Assembly: GCF_900747795.2 (NCBI RefSeq)
Contig: NC_041402.2
Location: 194,046,989-194,110,988 of the forward strand
Reading direction: 5' to 3'
DNA length: 64,000 nucleotides
Source of the DNA: Erpetoichthys calabaricus
Lineage: Eukaryota; Chordata; Cladistia; Polypteriformes; Polypteridae
Positions 11,050-23,946 of the stretch are shown piece by piece; positions within the stretch are counted from its first letter, which is position 1, and every line of letters starts with the position of its first letter. A model generated the notes under the pieces. It was not told the origin of the DNA. It saw nothing but the letters and a program-made list of their open reading frames with translations, and searched no databases. The position numbers and the translations under genes are program-made.

Positions 11050-12400
11050 TCAAGTACATCGAGGGCATCTCCGAGTGGTGGGCCGGGGAGTCTCCATGCT
11101 GTTCCCGCTAAAGCCTCCCGTTCCCGTCCGCCGGTGGTTTTCCCAAACTGGCAGCCCCCGAACAAAGAGCTCAAGTATGCGCGGATGTGGTCTCGGGGGA
11201 CGGGGGGCAGCGCTGCTTGTGATAAAGGATGCGAAGAGAAAACCCCCCAAAAAGGAGCCTTGTATCGCACTTCACACGCACCCTTATCACGCAACGATGG
11301 CCCCTCCTTCCGTCCCCTCCGCCACACACACGCCTCATTGTCTCGTCTCCTTTCAAAGTGCGTGTCATCTGACCCCGTGTCTGCAAACTGGCAGAAAAAG
11401 TTTGGGGCGATGTTACGTAAATGTGTAAACTCCTTGAAATTCGGCATATGTCCGCCTTTCTTCTTTTGTTTCCGCCGCGGAGCGGGGTGGGGTGTGAATG
11501 GGGGAATGTGGAAATGAGTCCAGCAACAGGTGTCAGTCCTCAGGCAAGGCAGGGTGATGGGACGGGGGCGGGGGTAGGGGGGTTGGTTCGCTGGAGAGCA
11601 GGAGAATCCGCACGCACCCCGCCCCGCGCGCGCGGGCAGCACCTCACCTCGCGCCCCCTCCGCTCCGCCGCTTTAATGCAGCACTATGAAGGCCTGAGCG
11701 TTACTGCTGGGTGTTTAATGGATTTGAATGTGAAAAGGGGTGTCGGGTCCTCCCCTTTGTTCGAGAGGGCCGCCGCTTTAGACCTCGGATCATCTATTGA
11801 GCATGTGGAGGGCTGAGAAGCCCCCCGTCCCCCCACCCCCCTCTCTCTCATTCGCTCGCTTCGCCGCTCATTAGCATAGCAGCTGCCTAGTGAGGGAGCA
11901 GAGGCCCGAGTCAATGGGACCCCAGTCTGCGAGCCTGAATAGATCGGGGAGCGCAGTTGAAGAGACGGAACAAAAGGGAGACGAGAGAAGAATGAGCGCG
12001 TGAATGGCCTGCCAGTCTTTGGGAGGTGCGGGCGCAGAATGCGCTCAAAGAATGAAAGAAAGTTAAAGAGAGCAGAGGGCATCCACGACTCGGACTGACC
12101 ACCTGTCTCTGCGCGCTGGGGTGGGACGGCCTGAGAACCGGCAGCACAAATCGGACATTCATACAGCGGCACAAAAGGATGCCTAGGAATTTGGGGAGCA
12201 GCCCGAGGAGTGGCGGGGCCTGCGCTGGCCGGCGAATGAGCGAGCGGCTGCCTCCTCGGCTGTGGCCGCAGCGGAGCGCACAGCTTGCAGGTCCCAAGGC
12301 CTCCGAGGTGCCGGGCCGGTGCCGGGCTAAATGAGGGGTAGCGAGACCCGGACTGCTCGAAAGAGTGGGCTTGTTGTGTCAAGTAAGGCGACCTCATCAT
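11050..12400. promoter_or_regulatory. CpG-rich block, candidate regulatory region
   Basis: CpG dinucleotides are dense compared with the surroundings (for example GCCCCGCGCGCGCGGGC near 11621-11637). The part at about 11670-11960 is not repetitive and contains CTCATTAGCAT, CAGCTG and CCTTTGTTC, strings typical of homeodomain, E-box and SOX sites. Several long frames overlap on both strands without a recognisable domain, as expected in GC-rich DNA. It may be a CpG-island promoter or an enhancer; nothing proves which. Confidence 0.35.
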
Positions 12401-12689
12401 TCAGTGACAAAAGACACACGCGAGGTCTTTCACGGACGTCAATCAGTCAATGTGAACTCTATATAGCGCCTTTAGACGAGAAGTGATTCACAAAGCGTGA
12501 AAACGTCAAAGGAACAATAAATGGGGCTTTAAAAATGAGACCTGCCACTGGGAAATAAAACACTGGGGGGAGACGACCCAGCAGGCAGATGGGGGTCCAT
12601 ACATCCTTATGTGACCTGCAGCCAAGGAGAGCCTGGATTGATGGGGGCAGAATCAGTCCTAAATCAGGATGGCAGCCCCTCTTGGGACA

Positions 12690-13715
<1,026 letters not shown>

Positions 13716-13719
13716 TTTA

Positions 13720-14175
13720 CACTCAGAGACCAAAATTCATGAATTGATCGATTTCAGGTGTTTCATTGTTAGCTGGTCCATTGAATCAACAGGTGGCTGT
13801 GCCATCTCCATTGTCGGACATTGGCTGGTGACAATGAAGTGCTCAGTGACTTTTTTGTGGCACAGTCACAGGATGCCACTTTTGCCCCAAGTCACCACAT
13901 GACGTTTCTGCTCTGTTGCACGTGTTGTTTTTGTGAAGTGGAAGCTTAGAGGATCAACAACAGCTCATCTGTGAAGTGGCAGACCACACAAACTCACTGA
14001 GCGGGACCTCCGAATGCTAAAATGCGCCTCTCCTCTGGGTTGTCACTCACAACAGAGTAACAAGCCGCCCCTGGAAGCATCATCATCAGCGCGTCGGGGG
14101 CTTCATGCCACGGGTTTCCATGGCCGAGTGCTAAGATCACGATGTACAATGCCAAGCGCTGGCTGGAGTGGTTGG
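13720..14175 (+). mobile_element. Tc1-like transposon relic, third family
   Basis: Shifted frames give GAAGTGGCAGACCACACAAA, a start known from a fish Tc1-like transposase, and later peptides like FHGFPWPSAKITMYNAKRWLEW that match GFHGRAAxxKPKITxxNAKRRLEW of that family. Several frameshifts and stops are present and the catalytic domain is missing. The left side runs into the cassette satellite. Confidence 0.65.
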
Positions 14176-15525
14176 TGTAATTGGGGGTCCTGCTCGTGTC
14201 TGGCGATGTTGCCTTCCACATCTCTGCAGGTTGTGGTTTGCAGCTGGACCAAGATGACCTGCTCTCGGTGACGTATGCTGCGATTTTGTGATTTCTAAAT
14301 CCTCTTTTTTGAAATTCCTCTGCACACTGCGTACAGTCGTGAAGGCTGTATCTCAACACACGTTATCTGATTGTGTAATTGCGTGAGCGGGATGATCCAA
14401 GGGGCTGTAGGCCAGCAGGCTCAACAAGGACAATAATGGAATGAATTATAATTAGAGAAAAATTCCAGATGGGACACAACTTCAGAGCTCATCAAATGGC
14501 AGTTCCACCCCAAGTCGAGGGTTGGCGCTGTTGCTAAATGTCTCTCCTCATCTTTTGATCCAAGCGCCTGACGTCACTTCTGGGTTGTGGTGACCTGAGC
14601 CCCACTGCTGCCACCGCTGCCACCTCATAGCCGACTCAAACGCCATCTTGCCTCTACCTTGTCTTGGCTCCCATCTGCAGTGAAGATTTTGTAAAACCCA
14701 TTTGTTGCTTTGCCATCGATTATGCGGGACCACCCGCCGGGGCACCAAGCCCTTCTGCTCTTGTCTTCGCTTTGATTTACCAGGCGTGTTAGCGTGGGCT
14801 CAGACGAGGAGGGTCTCGTTCCGGTGGTGTGCCTGGAATTCTATCAGGAAGCCGCCATCCATAAGGTCCCACATGAGAGGCTCGCACCTAAACTAAAAGA
14901 AGTGGAGAAAATGAAGTTAAAAGTGAATTCCGTGACATTCCAAACCCCACTTGAATATCATCGTATCCCAACGGAAAAAGGGGATTAAAATTAAGAAAAA
15001 AAAAAACTGAGAAACACACTAAGATGAAGACGAGGGACCACCAGGGGGACCACAAATCACTCATCGGAATCGCTAACCCTTTGGCACCCTTCTTTGTATA
15101 TCAATGAAGACCTTTACACCATTAAAGGCACTATAAACATCAGGGTGGGGTTGGGGGGGGGGGTCACCTCAAACACGGGCGCATTTCAGCCCGATAAGTG
15201 CTGCGTTCTGACCACATTATGCTTTTGGACCCCCAAACCTCCAAAAAATAAAGGCCTGAATATCCCAAAGAGAAGCCTGAGGAATACAACATCACTTAAG
15301 GGGAGAGGGGGACCATGAAACCCCTGGCCAAAAATGAACTAAAGCTGAATACTTGACTTTTGAATTAAGAGAAAGACCAGAAGAGCAATCAAGAGAACTT
15401 CAAAAAATATGTAAATGTTACTAAATTTAAAATCATAAAAAAAAGTCGAAATTCCTGTTAGCCGCCCTGATTTGGGGTGTTCATAAGAAATGCCCCTCGA
15501 TTCACTTCATGAGGTCCACCATAAA
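14176..15525. other. gene-free stretch
   Basis: No gene recognised. The frame at 14794-14988 (plus) ends in a lysine-rich peptide with no known domain. Short poly-A and poly-G runs occur near 14996 and 15155. Confidence 0.45.
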
Positions 15526-15529
15526 CAAG

Positions 15530-17680
15530 GAGAGGTGACTCAGCTATTTGAAATATTAAAATGTGCTCCTAAAGTCTAAATATTCTTAATGGTAGTAGAC
15601 ATTTGTCACCTGTTCCCCTCTGGTGGAGGTCCATAGAAGGTTAGAAATTAAAAATCACCTCAAATTCATAATCAGTCAGTCATTGTTCAACCCGCTATAT
15701 CCTAACACAGGGTCATGGGGGTCCACTGGAGCCAATCCCAGTCAACACAGGGCACAACGCAGGAACAAATCCCAGGCATGGCACCAGCCCACCGCAGATA
15801 TTCATAATCAGTGACCTTGAAATAGACTGAAACGAGACCCCACTCAGTGTGTGTGTTTTCATGCTGCCATGGACTGGTGTCCTGTCCAGGGTTTGTTCCT
15901 GCCTTACATGCAATGCTAGTTGGTATGGGCTCCCACATCCCCCCCTCAGCCCCCCACTGTGACCCAGGCCTGGAAGAAGTGGGTTAGAAAATGACAGCAC
16001 CCCCTCCATACCCCCCATGCTTAAGTGTGAAGATATTTTAACAGGGCTCCCAAAGCACTTCCAAAAATGCCACTGAGGGGGAATCCCTTTAAAAACCCCG
16101 GCTAGGTATAAGAGCAAAAGGCAGGGAACCTTATAAAACGATAATAAAATAAGAACTTTATTCCAGCTATTTGAAATATTAAAATGTGTTCCTACGGTCT
16201 AAATATTCTCAATAATAATAGACATTTATCACTTGTCCTCCTCTGATGGAGGTCCGTAGAGGGTTACAAAATTAAAAATCACCTCATATTCATAATCAGT
16301 GACCTTGAAATAGACTGAAACGAGACCCCAGTCAGTATGTGTGTTTAAACGCTGTGATGGACTGGCGTCCTGTCCAGGGTTTGTTCCTGCCTTATATTCA
16401 GTGCTATCTGGGATGGGCCTCATCACCTCCCCACCCGCCCCCCCCACCATGACCCTGGCCTGGACGAAGTGAGTTAGAAAATGGCAGCACCCCCACCATA
16501 CCCCCCCCCCCCCAATCCTTCTGGCAGTGGGCTAATGACATGAACTGGGACTCCCAAAGCACTGCCAAAAATGCGCACTGAGGGGGAATCCTAATAAAAA
16601 CCCCCGGCTAGGTATAAGAGCAAAGGCAGGAAACTTATAAAATAATAATAAAAAAGAACTTTATTCCAGCTATTTGAAATATTAAAATGTGTTCCTAAAG
16701 TCTAAATATTCTCAATAATAGTAGACATTTATCACTTGTCCCCCTCTGATGGAGGTCCGTAGAGGGTTAGAAATTAAAAATCACCTCATATTCATAATCA
16801 ATGACCTTGAAATAGACTGAAACGAGACCCCAGTCAGTATGTGTGTTTAAACGCTGCGATGGACTGGCGTTCCTGTCCAGGGTTTGTTCCTGCCTTACAC
16901 CCAGTGCTATCTGGGATGGGCCTCATCAACTCCCCCCCCCCCCCCCCCCCCCCCCCCCATGACCCTGGCCTGGATGAAGTGAGGTAGAAAATGACAGCAC
17001 CCCACCATCCCCCCCCCCCCCCCATCCTTCTGGCAGTGGGTTAATGACATGAACTGGGACTCCCAAAGCACTTCCAAAAATGCACACTGAGGGGGAATCC
17101 GTTAAAAACCCCGGCTAGGTATAAGAGCAAAGGCAGGAAACTTATAATAATAAAAAAAGATCTTATTCCAGCTATTTGAAATATTAAAATGTGTTCCTAA
17201 AGTCTAAATATTCTCAATAATAGTAGACATTTATCACTTGTCCCCCTCTGATGGAGGTCCGTAGAGGGTTACAAATTAAAAATCACCTCATATTCATAAT
17301 CAGTGACCTTTGTGATCAGTGATCAGTGAAAACGAGACCCCAGTCAGTATGTATGTTTAAACGCGTTGATGGACTGGCGTCCTGTCCAGGGTTTGTTCCT
17401 GCCTTACACCCAGTGCTATCTGGGATGGGCCTCATCAACCAACCCCCCCCCCCCCTTTCCCCCACCATGACCCTGGCCTGGACGAAGTGAGGTAGAAAAT
17501 GACAGCACCCCCACCATACCCCCCCCCCCCCCATCCTTCTGGCAGTGGGCTAATGACATGAATGACATTCCAAAAATGCCCACTGAGGGGGAATCCTGTT
17601 AAAAACCCCGGCTAGGTATAAGAGCAAAGGCAAGAAACTTATAAAATAATAATAAAAAAAAGAACTTAATTCTCACAAAA
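15530..17680. repeat. Tandem repeat with ~490-503-bp unit, about four copies
   Basis: CAGCTATTTGAAATATTAAA recurs at 15541, 16164, 16667 and 17169. The last two spacings are 503 and 502 bp; the first is 623 bp but falls to about 487 bp once a nested SINE and its target duplication are removed. Each unit holds a SINE-tail-like segment (GGACTGGCGTCCTGTCCAGG), a poly-C tract (27 C at 16932-16958) and a stretch GGCTAGGTATAAGAGCAAA. Confidence 0.93.
15677..15799 (-). mobile_element. Short V-SINE-like copy nested in the ~500-bp repeat
   Basis: A 123-bp reverse-oriented 3' piece of the V-SINE-like family is flanked by a perfect 13-bp duplication, ATTCATAATCAGT, at 15664-15676 and 15800-15812. It is present only in the first tandem unit, so it inserted after amplification. 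Its 5' end begins at the ...GCGGTGGGCTGG point shared with other short copies. Confidence 0.9.
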
Positions 17681-18541
17681 TGCTCTGCTACACTGCGAGA
17701 GCACAAAAGGCACAAAGACCCTAAAAGGTGACACGAGGCAAACAAACGAGCCAATGGCGATTCCAAGAGTTCAAGGTGTAGCACAAGGAGCTCACCCAAC
17801 ACTCCTAAGCGCATTCACAATGAGCCACCAGGAACTGCTGGAGACCCTCTGGATTTATAAGGGCGGAGGGCCCCCTCCTCTTTGGAGACCACCCACAAAA
17901 CACATGGAACATAAGTAACAAAGTAAACAAAATAAAACAACAGAGACATAACACGTGCATTTGAACCCTGGTCAGAGACCCGACACCCAAGAGGCGGGGC
18001 CACCAGTCCATCACAGTTGACAGACTCCTCCCAGTTCTGTTGAAGGCTGATGGGAAACGCAGTCCCTTGGGGTTCATTGCAGGTCCACTCCTCGTGTTTT
18101 GGTTCCTTCTCTGGATGTTCAGGCTAGCGAGGGTTTTTCCTTTCTTTGCTTTCGTTTAAGGGTTTGGATTATTGTTAATGTACTGGGGCTTGGTGACCGC
18201 GGACCACCGCTTGGGGCAACACCTTGTGATTCTGATTTTTTTTTTTTGCTCTTTGAGTTTTTGTCTTTGTAACTGATCTTTTACTCATACAGGTTTACGG
18301 TCACCTCTCTCTTTGTGCGACTCTGTCAGGTTTTGCTGAGACATTTAACTGATCCTCTCCTTGTTTAGGGCGGTTAGGCCTCAGCGGTCATGAAGTGGAG
18401 TCACAGTGTGCAGTTTTAGGTTTCTTTTCATGGGTGCTGACTTGGCACAAACCAGGGGGTGTGGAGGGGTTTCTGCTTAGATGATAAAAGTCCAACAATA
18501 AACACAAACAACAACAGCAAAAATAATAATAATAGCAATTC

Positions 18542-18574
<33 letters not shown>

Positions 18575-18930
18575 GTGGTACAGCATAGATGATCGATGCG
18601 AGACCCAGCAAAATAAACAAACAAAATGCCAGGTGACAAGAGGCAGGGAGAAACAGTGTGGAAATTGTGGGTACCCCCCCACCCCAGTCACCCCCCTAGT
18701 TCTGTACACTAAATAAAGAGAGAGAAAGAAAGATCAGATGAGCATCCAAAAGACCTGATGGCAACTCCAGTGATGTTCCACTGAGCTCCTCTTCCTTTGG
18801 TGGTCCTCTGAAGATCAACACCGCCTTCCTGGGGGGGGGCTCTGCTTTATATGTCCCGGGGACAGGAAATGGTGGGACTTCTGTTGGATGCTTAGTTGCC
18901 CTCACTGGGTGTGTTTTGAAAAGGAAAGGA
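17681..18930. other. gene-free stretch
   Basis: No gene recognised. It holds an (ATC)n run at about 18541-18572 and a poly-T run near 18237. The part at 17690-18110 could be an unclassified interspersed repeat, but no ends were identified. Confidence 0.4.
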
Positions 18931-18943
18931 GACTGTTAGTAGT

Positions 18944-19064
18944 TTTGCACCCTGCCCGGGATTGGTTCCTGCCTTGTGCCCTGTGTTGGCTGGGATTGGC
19001 TCCAGCAGACCCCCGTGACCCTGTAGTTAGGATTCAGCGGGTTGGAAAATGGATGGATGGATGG
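18944..19064 (+). mobile_element. Short V-SINE-like 3' copy with target duplication
   Basis: This 121-bp piece starts near CACCCTGCCCGGGATTGG and ends (GGAT)n. A perfect 12-bp duplication ACTGTTAGTAGT flanks it at 18932-18943 and 19065-19076, so it is a real 5'-truncated insertion, not a decayed long copy. Confidence 0.93.
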
Positions 19065-19403
19065 ACTGTTAGTAGTGACAGCACCCCCTCTCACCCGGGA
19101 GGGGTACTGCTCATTGTTGGGGAGCCCTCTGGCACACATGAACGACAGGGCAACAGAACTACTGCCTAAAGGTGGATTTACTTCAAACTAGAATCGTCTC
19201 TGCAGTGGACTTGTGTCAAAATGTGACAAATAATCGTTCATTCTAATGACACCAAGTTCAAAGCACAAAAGATAACAATAAAAATAATAATAAAAGAACA
19301 CACAAAGTTCCAATTCAGATCATGCAGTCGCAGAAGGATGTCTAGCCCCGCCTTTATCTGTGAGATGGCTCCGCCCCTGAAGGCATTGGTGTTGGAGTAC
19401 CCA

Positions 19404-19525
19404 TTGATAATAATAATAATAATAATAATAACAATTCATTACATTTATATAGCGCTTTTCTCAGTACTCAAAGCGCTATCCACACAGGGAAGAACCGGGA
19501 AGCGAACCCACAATCTTCCACACGT
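19404..19525 (-). mobile_element. tRNA-SINE, short type, reverse copy
   Basis: It reads, in reverse, a B-box-like GGGTTCGCTTCCCGG head and the tail AGCGCTTTGAGTACTGAG, AAAGCGCTATATAAATGTAA, then (ATT)n. It matches the plus-strand copy at 40678-40803. Confidence 0.75.
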
Positions 19526-19687
19526 GATGTGTGTTCTTGTACTTTTTTTTTTGTTGTTTATTTATTTATTTATTTATTTTTTACAAATGGGACCCCCACT
19601 CCTCGTACCACAACTGTTCTTGCTGGGTTTCTCACAGTCTGCCCACCAGTCACAATGGTGCATGACAACCCACAATGAGACAAACTG

Positions 19688-19770
19688 GTACACGTCCCGG
19701 GTCCTCCCTACTTGGAGAGCACTTTGAGAAGTGAGAAAGGCGCTATATAAATGTTAAGAATGATTATTAT
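19688..19770 (+). mobile_element. SINE 3' end, short type
   Basis: CCCGGGTCCTCCCT, then GAGCACTTTGAGAAGTGAG and AAAGGCGCTATATAAATG with a TTATTA-like tail match the 3' end of the short tRNA-SINE. It lies in opposite orientation to the copy at 19404-19525; a (TTTA)n run separates them. Confidence 0.65.
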
Positions 19771-20224
19771 CATTGCTGGATATAAAGCTGCAAGCCAGTG
19801 AGGAAAATGAAGACGTTGTTCAAAATCTTTGAGAGCAAAACGACCAGCAGCCTCCCCAATCAAACGCTGTGCACTGATCAGGTGGCTTCTCACCAGCCAC
19901 AGCCCACTCCTGCTGCATGATGGGAAGGTGTAGTCCTCTCGGCGGCACAGCGGCAAGAGACATGAATATAGACAATATCAACTTTCTGTGGATGTTCTTT
20001 GATTGGATAGTTTGATTGCCTTATTTACATAAGTAAGCGAGGAAAAGGTAAATAGCAGTCACAGGCAAAGGTTTTAATTTTAAAGATAATCATTGTGCTA
20101 CATTTTTCATTTAAATTTTGTTAGTACTTATTAGTGGATTTCAGTAAAATAAATGAAATTTATATGTTTATGGAGCAAAATTGCAGGTAACTAGCCAGGC
20201 TACCTGTCTAAAACTGGCTGAAAC

Positions 20225-21178
20225 TGAAATAATCACCTTAGGCACTGGAGCTAACGTTTGCAGTGCACCATCTATTGGAATGCATGTAGTAATAAAATGC
20301 ATTGCATTTGTCATTCCAACAGATGGTACATCACAACCATTTATAGTACTACAATGCATCACTGCAAATGTTTCTCATGCACCACCTGTTGGAATAAGAA
20401 ATACACAGCACTTTAACAATCTAAATGTTTGCGATGTGCCATCTGTTGGAATGACAAATGCAAAGCATTTTTTTTACTACTGATGTTTATGATGTGCCAT
20501 CTGTTAGAATGGCAACTGCAATGCATTTCACTACTACAATTGTTTGTGATGTGCCACCTGTTGCAATAGCAAATGCATAGCAGTTTAACACTGTAAATGT
20601 TTGTGATGTGCCATCTATTAAAATAAACCATGCAATGTATTTATTACTAAAAATATTTGTGATGTGCCATCTGTTGGAATGACAAATGCAATGCTCATGT
20701 CATCTAGTGTAGGACTTGTAAAAACAGTGCTAATATTTGTGATGTGCCATCAGTTGAAATGACAAATGCAATTCATTTTATTACTATAAATGTTTGTGAT
20801 GCACCATCTGTTGGAATAAAAAATGCAAAGCATTTTTGTACTACTGATGTTTAAGATGTGCCATCTGTTAGAATGGCAACTGCAATGCATTTCACTACTA
20901 CAATTGTTTGTGATGTGCCACCTGTTGCAATAACAAATGCATAGCAGTTTAACACTCTAAATGTTTGTAATGTGCCATCTATTACAATAAATGTATTTAA
21001 TTACTAAAAATATTTGTGATGCACCATCTGTTGGAATGACAAATGCAATACCCATGTCATCTAGTGTGGGACTTGTAAAAACAGAGTTAATATTTGTGAT
21101 GTGTCATCATTTGAAATGATAAATGCAATTCATTTTATTACTATAAATGTTTGTGATGCGCCATCTGTTGGAATCTGT
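20225..21178. repeat. ~60-bp minisatellite with ~365-bp higher-order unit
   Basis: The unit is built on TTTGTGATGTGCCATCTGTT then GGAATGACAAATGCAATGCA. A run of about six distinct units starting at 20426 repeats from 20791 and again, cut short, from 21149, giving higher-order spacings of 365 and 358 bp; both full copies contain the same ATGTCATCTAGTGT insert. Near 20289-20345 one unit is in reverse orientation. Confidence 0.92.
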
Positions 21179-21179
21179 T

Positions 21180-21815
21180 TGCATTTTTGGATTCTCTGCC
21201 ATTCCTCTCAGCTGATCCTCCCAAACTCTGTTTGATCTGCACGGCTACTGTCAGGTCTCCCCAGAGATATCTGATGAGTTTAAAGTCCAGGCTCTGGGTG
21301 GGCCCCTCAAGGACATTCACAGGACTGACCCCCAAACGTCACTCCTGAGTTGTCGTCTCCTGTTGCGTTATGCGTATGGTGAACCTTCACCCAGTCTGAG
21401 GTCCTGAGTGCTCCTGGCAGGTTTCTGTTAAGCAGGGTCTTTGTTCTTCACTCTGTTCAGCTTTCCCTCATGCCTGACTAGTGTCCCAGTCCCTGATGTT
21501 GCCACCACCACTCCCACCACCATGTTTCACTGCTGGAATGGCATTGCACGGGTGACAAATGGCCCCTGGTTATTATCTGCAGATGTGACACTTCAACGCT
21601 TCAGTGTTGGTTTCATTGGAGCAGTCAGTCCTGTTTCTCAAAGTTTGAGGGTCAAACTCCAAGTGGGCCTTCATGTGTTGCCCCCAAGGGTTGCCATGGT
21701 GGTTGTCCTTCTGGAAGTTTCTCCACACAGGTGATCAGACAGAAAGACCACCAGATTTGTGTCTGGCCCCCTTGCCAAGGCCTTTCTCCCCCGATTGCTC
21801 CTTGAAGTGACTCTC
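21180..21815 (-). mobile_element. Decayed Tc1-like transposon relic
   Basis: Read on the minus strand this resembles the copy A transposase gene: the C-terminal side gives VNVLEGPTQSLDFKLIRYLW, corresponding to VNVLEWPSQSPDLNLIEHLW with the catalytic E lost, and further along lie the GGGS box, the EPSRR region and the RKALARG region. Frames are broken many times, and no terminal repeats are visible. It directly abuts the minisatellite. Confidence 0.85.
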
Positions 21816-21905
21816 TCAGGGTCACACAGAGTCAGTGATGGGGTTTGAACCCTCAGCCTGAGGGTCCGCAGTCCAAAGCCTTAACCAGTGAGCCTTTGTG
21901 ACTGT
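21816..21905 (-). mobile_element. HE1-like tRNA-SINE head, reverse
   Basis: In reverse it reads CACAAAGGCTCACTGGTTAA, a B-box GGTTCAAACCCC and the CTGTGTGACCCTGAG segment typical of the HE1-like SINE seen at 46893-47068. Confidence 0.6.
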
Positions 21906-23255
21906 CAAACGGTCTTCAAACAGCGGACAGAGAGTCAATGACGGTGACATCTTAAAGCCTCGTTCCAGCCCCTAAGGAGTGGCGCCCCCTGCAGGCCTAA
22001 AAGAGCAGCGAGCTGAGGGGGAGACAAGCGTCTTGAGGTTCTGGAGCACCGAGGGTCACTTCACTTCCAATCCGTGGTCCCCATGTGCCACCGTGGGTGA
22101 CAGTGAGGCGCAGTGCCCTCCGTTAGAGGTTCAGATTCATCTTCCGGTCAGTATAGCGCCTTTCATTGCTTACCTGTCTGACCCCTGATCCACAACCTTC
22201 CATTCCACAAAGCTGGTAGCCCCCTCTGAGAAGCCCCCTTGTGACTCAGCTGTCCTCCTGGCCACAGTCTCTGCTAAAGCCATTTCCAAATTCCTTCTCT
22301 AATCTAAAGCAGGCACATGCAGAACCGATTAGGGGGGCCTGTTCTTGGACGGCGCAGACTTGGGAAGAAAGCCAACCGTGCAGCTTGACAATGGAAACTC
22401 AAAGGAAGTTCGGTTCAAGAAAAATTTCCTGCTTTTGCCATCGCAGCTCCGTTTCATGCTGGAGCTGCAAGTGCGGTGGCCCCCCAGGGGGCTTCGTGAT
22501 CAAGAGCTTCAGTGACAGCAGCAAAACAGGACACAGGGCCATCCACGGAGCTCGGCTTTCTCTTTATCTGGTGTGGGCTGCGGGGTTGGGGGGGCGGGGG
22601 GGGGGAAGAGAACAATAAGAAAAAAAATGCTCAGGATTGCGTTACTCGATGATGAGGGTCCCCAAGGACAAGATAAGCCTCATTCAAATACAGGCGGCCA
22701 CCATGCTGGCAAGTGAAGTGCGAAACGAAACGGCAAAGCCGCGCAGGCTGGGATTCGGAGCCGAGGTCGGGGTCTGGTGGGGGGGTGGGGGTCTGGTGGG
22801 GTGGGGGTCTCACATTCTCGTGGTCCAAGGAATCTGCTGGGATAAAACAACACGGAACGGGGTCACGTGATCACAGCCAAGTGAGACGTCGCCTCTGGTG
22901 GTCTCAGTGCCTTCAGCTTCCCACCTCGCAAAAGAGGAGTCAACGCGTTAAAAAAGGGGACGAGTTCAACTGAGGCAAAGGACAACAAAACGCCGCTCGA
23001 CCCTCGGAACGTGCGCACAGTGGGGGGGCTTAACACTCGCATGCTGGAGGAAGAAGACCCTCTGGCCACCGACATCAGTGGGATTGACAACGGAACAGAC
23101 GGGACAGGATCTCCGTGACGGGGTCTCCTCTTATACGACTGTATAGCGCCTTACGGGGACTGGCGAAACAGGCGTTGGCTTTGTTTGTAGTCATTCAGGT
23201 GGGCGTTCAGACCACAGGTGGGCGTGTGTGTGCGTGTTAATCATTTATAGGGAAA
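21906..23255. other. gene-free stretch
   Basis: No gene recognised. A CTCF-like core in reverse (CCTGCAGGGGGCGC, 13 of 14 positions) lies at 21982-21995. The part at about 22310-22560 is non-repetitive and has an open frame (22241-22618, plus) without a known domain. Confidence 0.45.
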
Positions 23256-23259
23256 ACGA

Positions 23260-23260
23260 A

Positions 23261-23304
<44 letters not shown>

Positions 23305-23326
23305 ATATTTTATAGTGCCTTTCACA

Positions 23327-23360
<34 letters not shown>

Positions 23361-23491
23361 TATATAGTGCCTTTCACATCCGTCTATAATCATAAAAATA
23401 ATAATAATAATAATACATTTTATTTATAGTTTTATTTTTATACTGTCTTTCACATTATCTATCTATCTATCTGTTATATAGTGCCTTTCAC

Positions 23492-23523
<32 letters not shown>

Positions 23524-23730
23524 TATTATTATTATATAGCACCTTTCACATTATCTGTTATTATTATTATATACCATCTGTCATACTATCTATCAATTAT
23601 TATTATTATTATATTATTATTATTATTTTATAGCACCTTTCACATTTTTGATCTATTTATTTTTATTATATAGTGCCTTTCACATTATCTATCTGTCTAT
23701 CTATTATATAGCGCCTTTCACATATGTCTG
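23260..23730. repeat. (CTAT)n array with GTGCCTTTCAC cassettes
   Basis: About eight cassettes of the TATATAGTGCCTTTCACA type alternate with CTAT and ATT runs. Confidence 0.93.
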
Positions 23731-23797
23731 TCTATCACGTCTATCAGGGTCACAGAGTTCAGAGAGTTATTTTAAACATGCTATACTTATGCTTTGA

Positions 23798-23946
23798 TAA
23801 CAGTGTGGCACAGCAGTTATGGAGGTTGTCGTTTGAGATCCCACCGCTGACACCACTGTGTGACTCTGAGTGGCTCACTTCACCTGCCAATTATGTCTCA
23901 GATGTTGCACGCCGTCAGTCAAATAATAAGAAATTAAAATAATAAA
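23798..23946 (+). mobile_element. HE1-like tRNA-SINE
   Basis: GTGTGGCACAGCAGTTATGG, a B-box-like GTTTGAGATCCC, CACTGTGTGACTCTGAGTGG and CTCACTTCACCTGCC match the order of the copy at 46893-47068. The tail is AATAATAA-rich. Confidence 0.7.
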
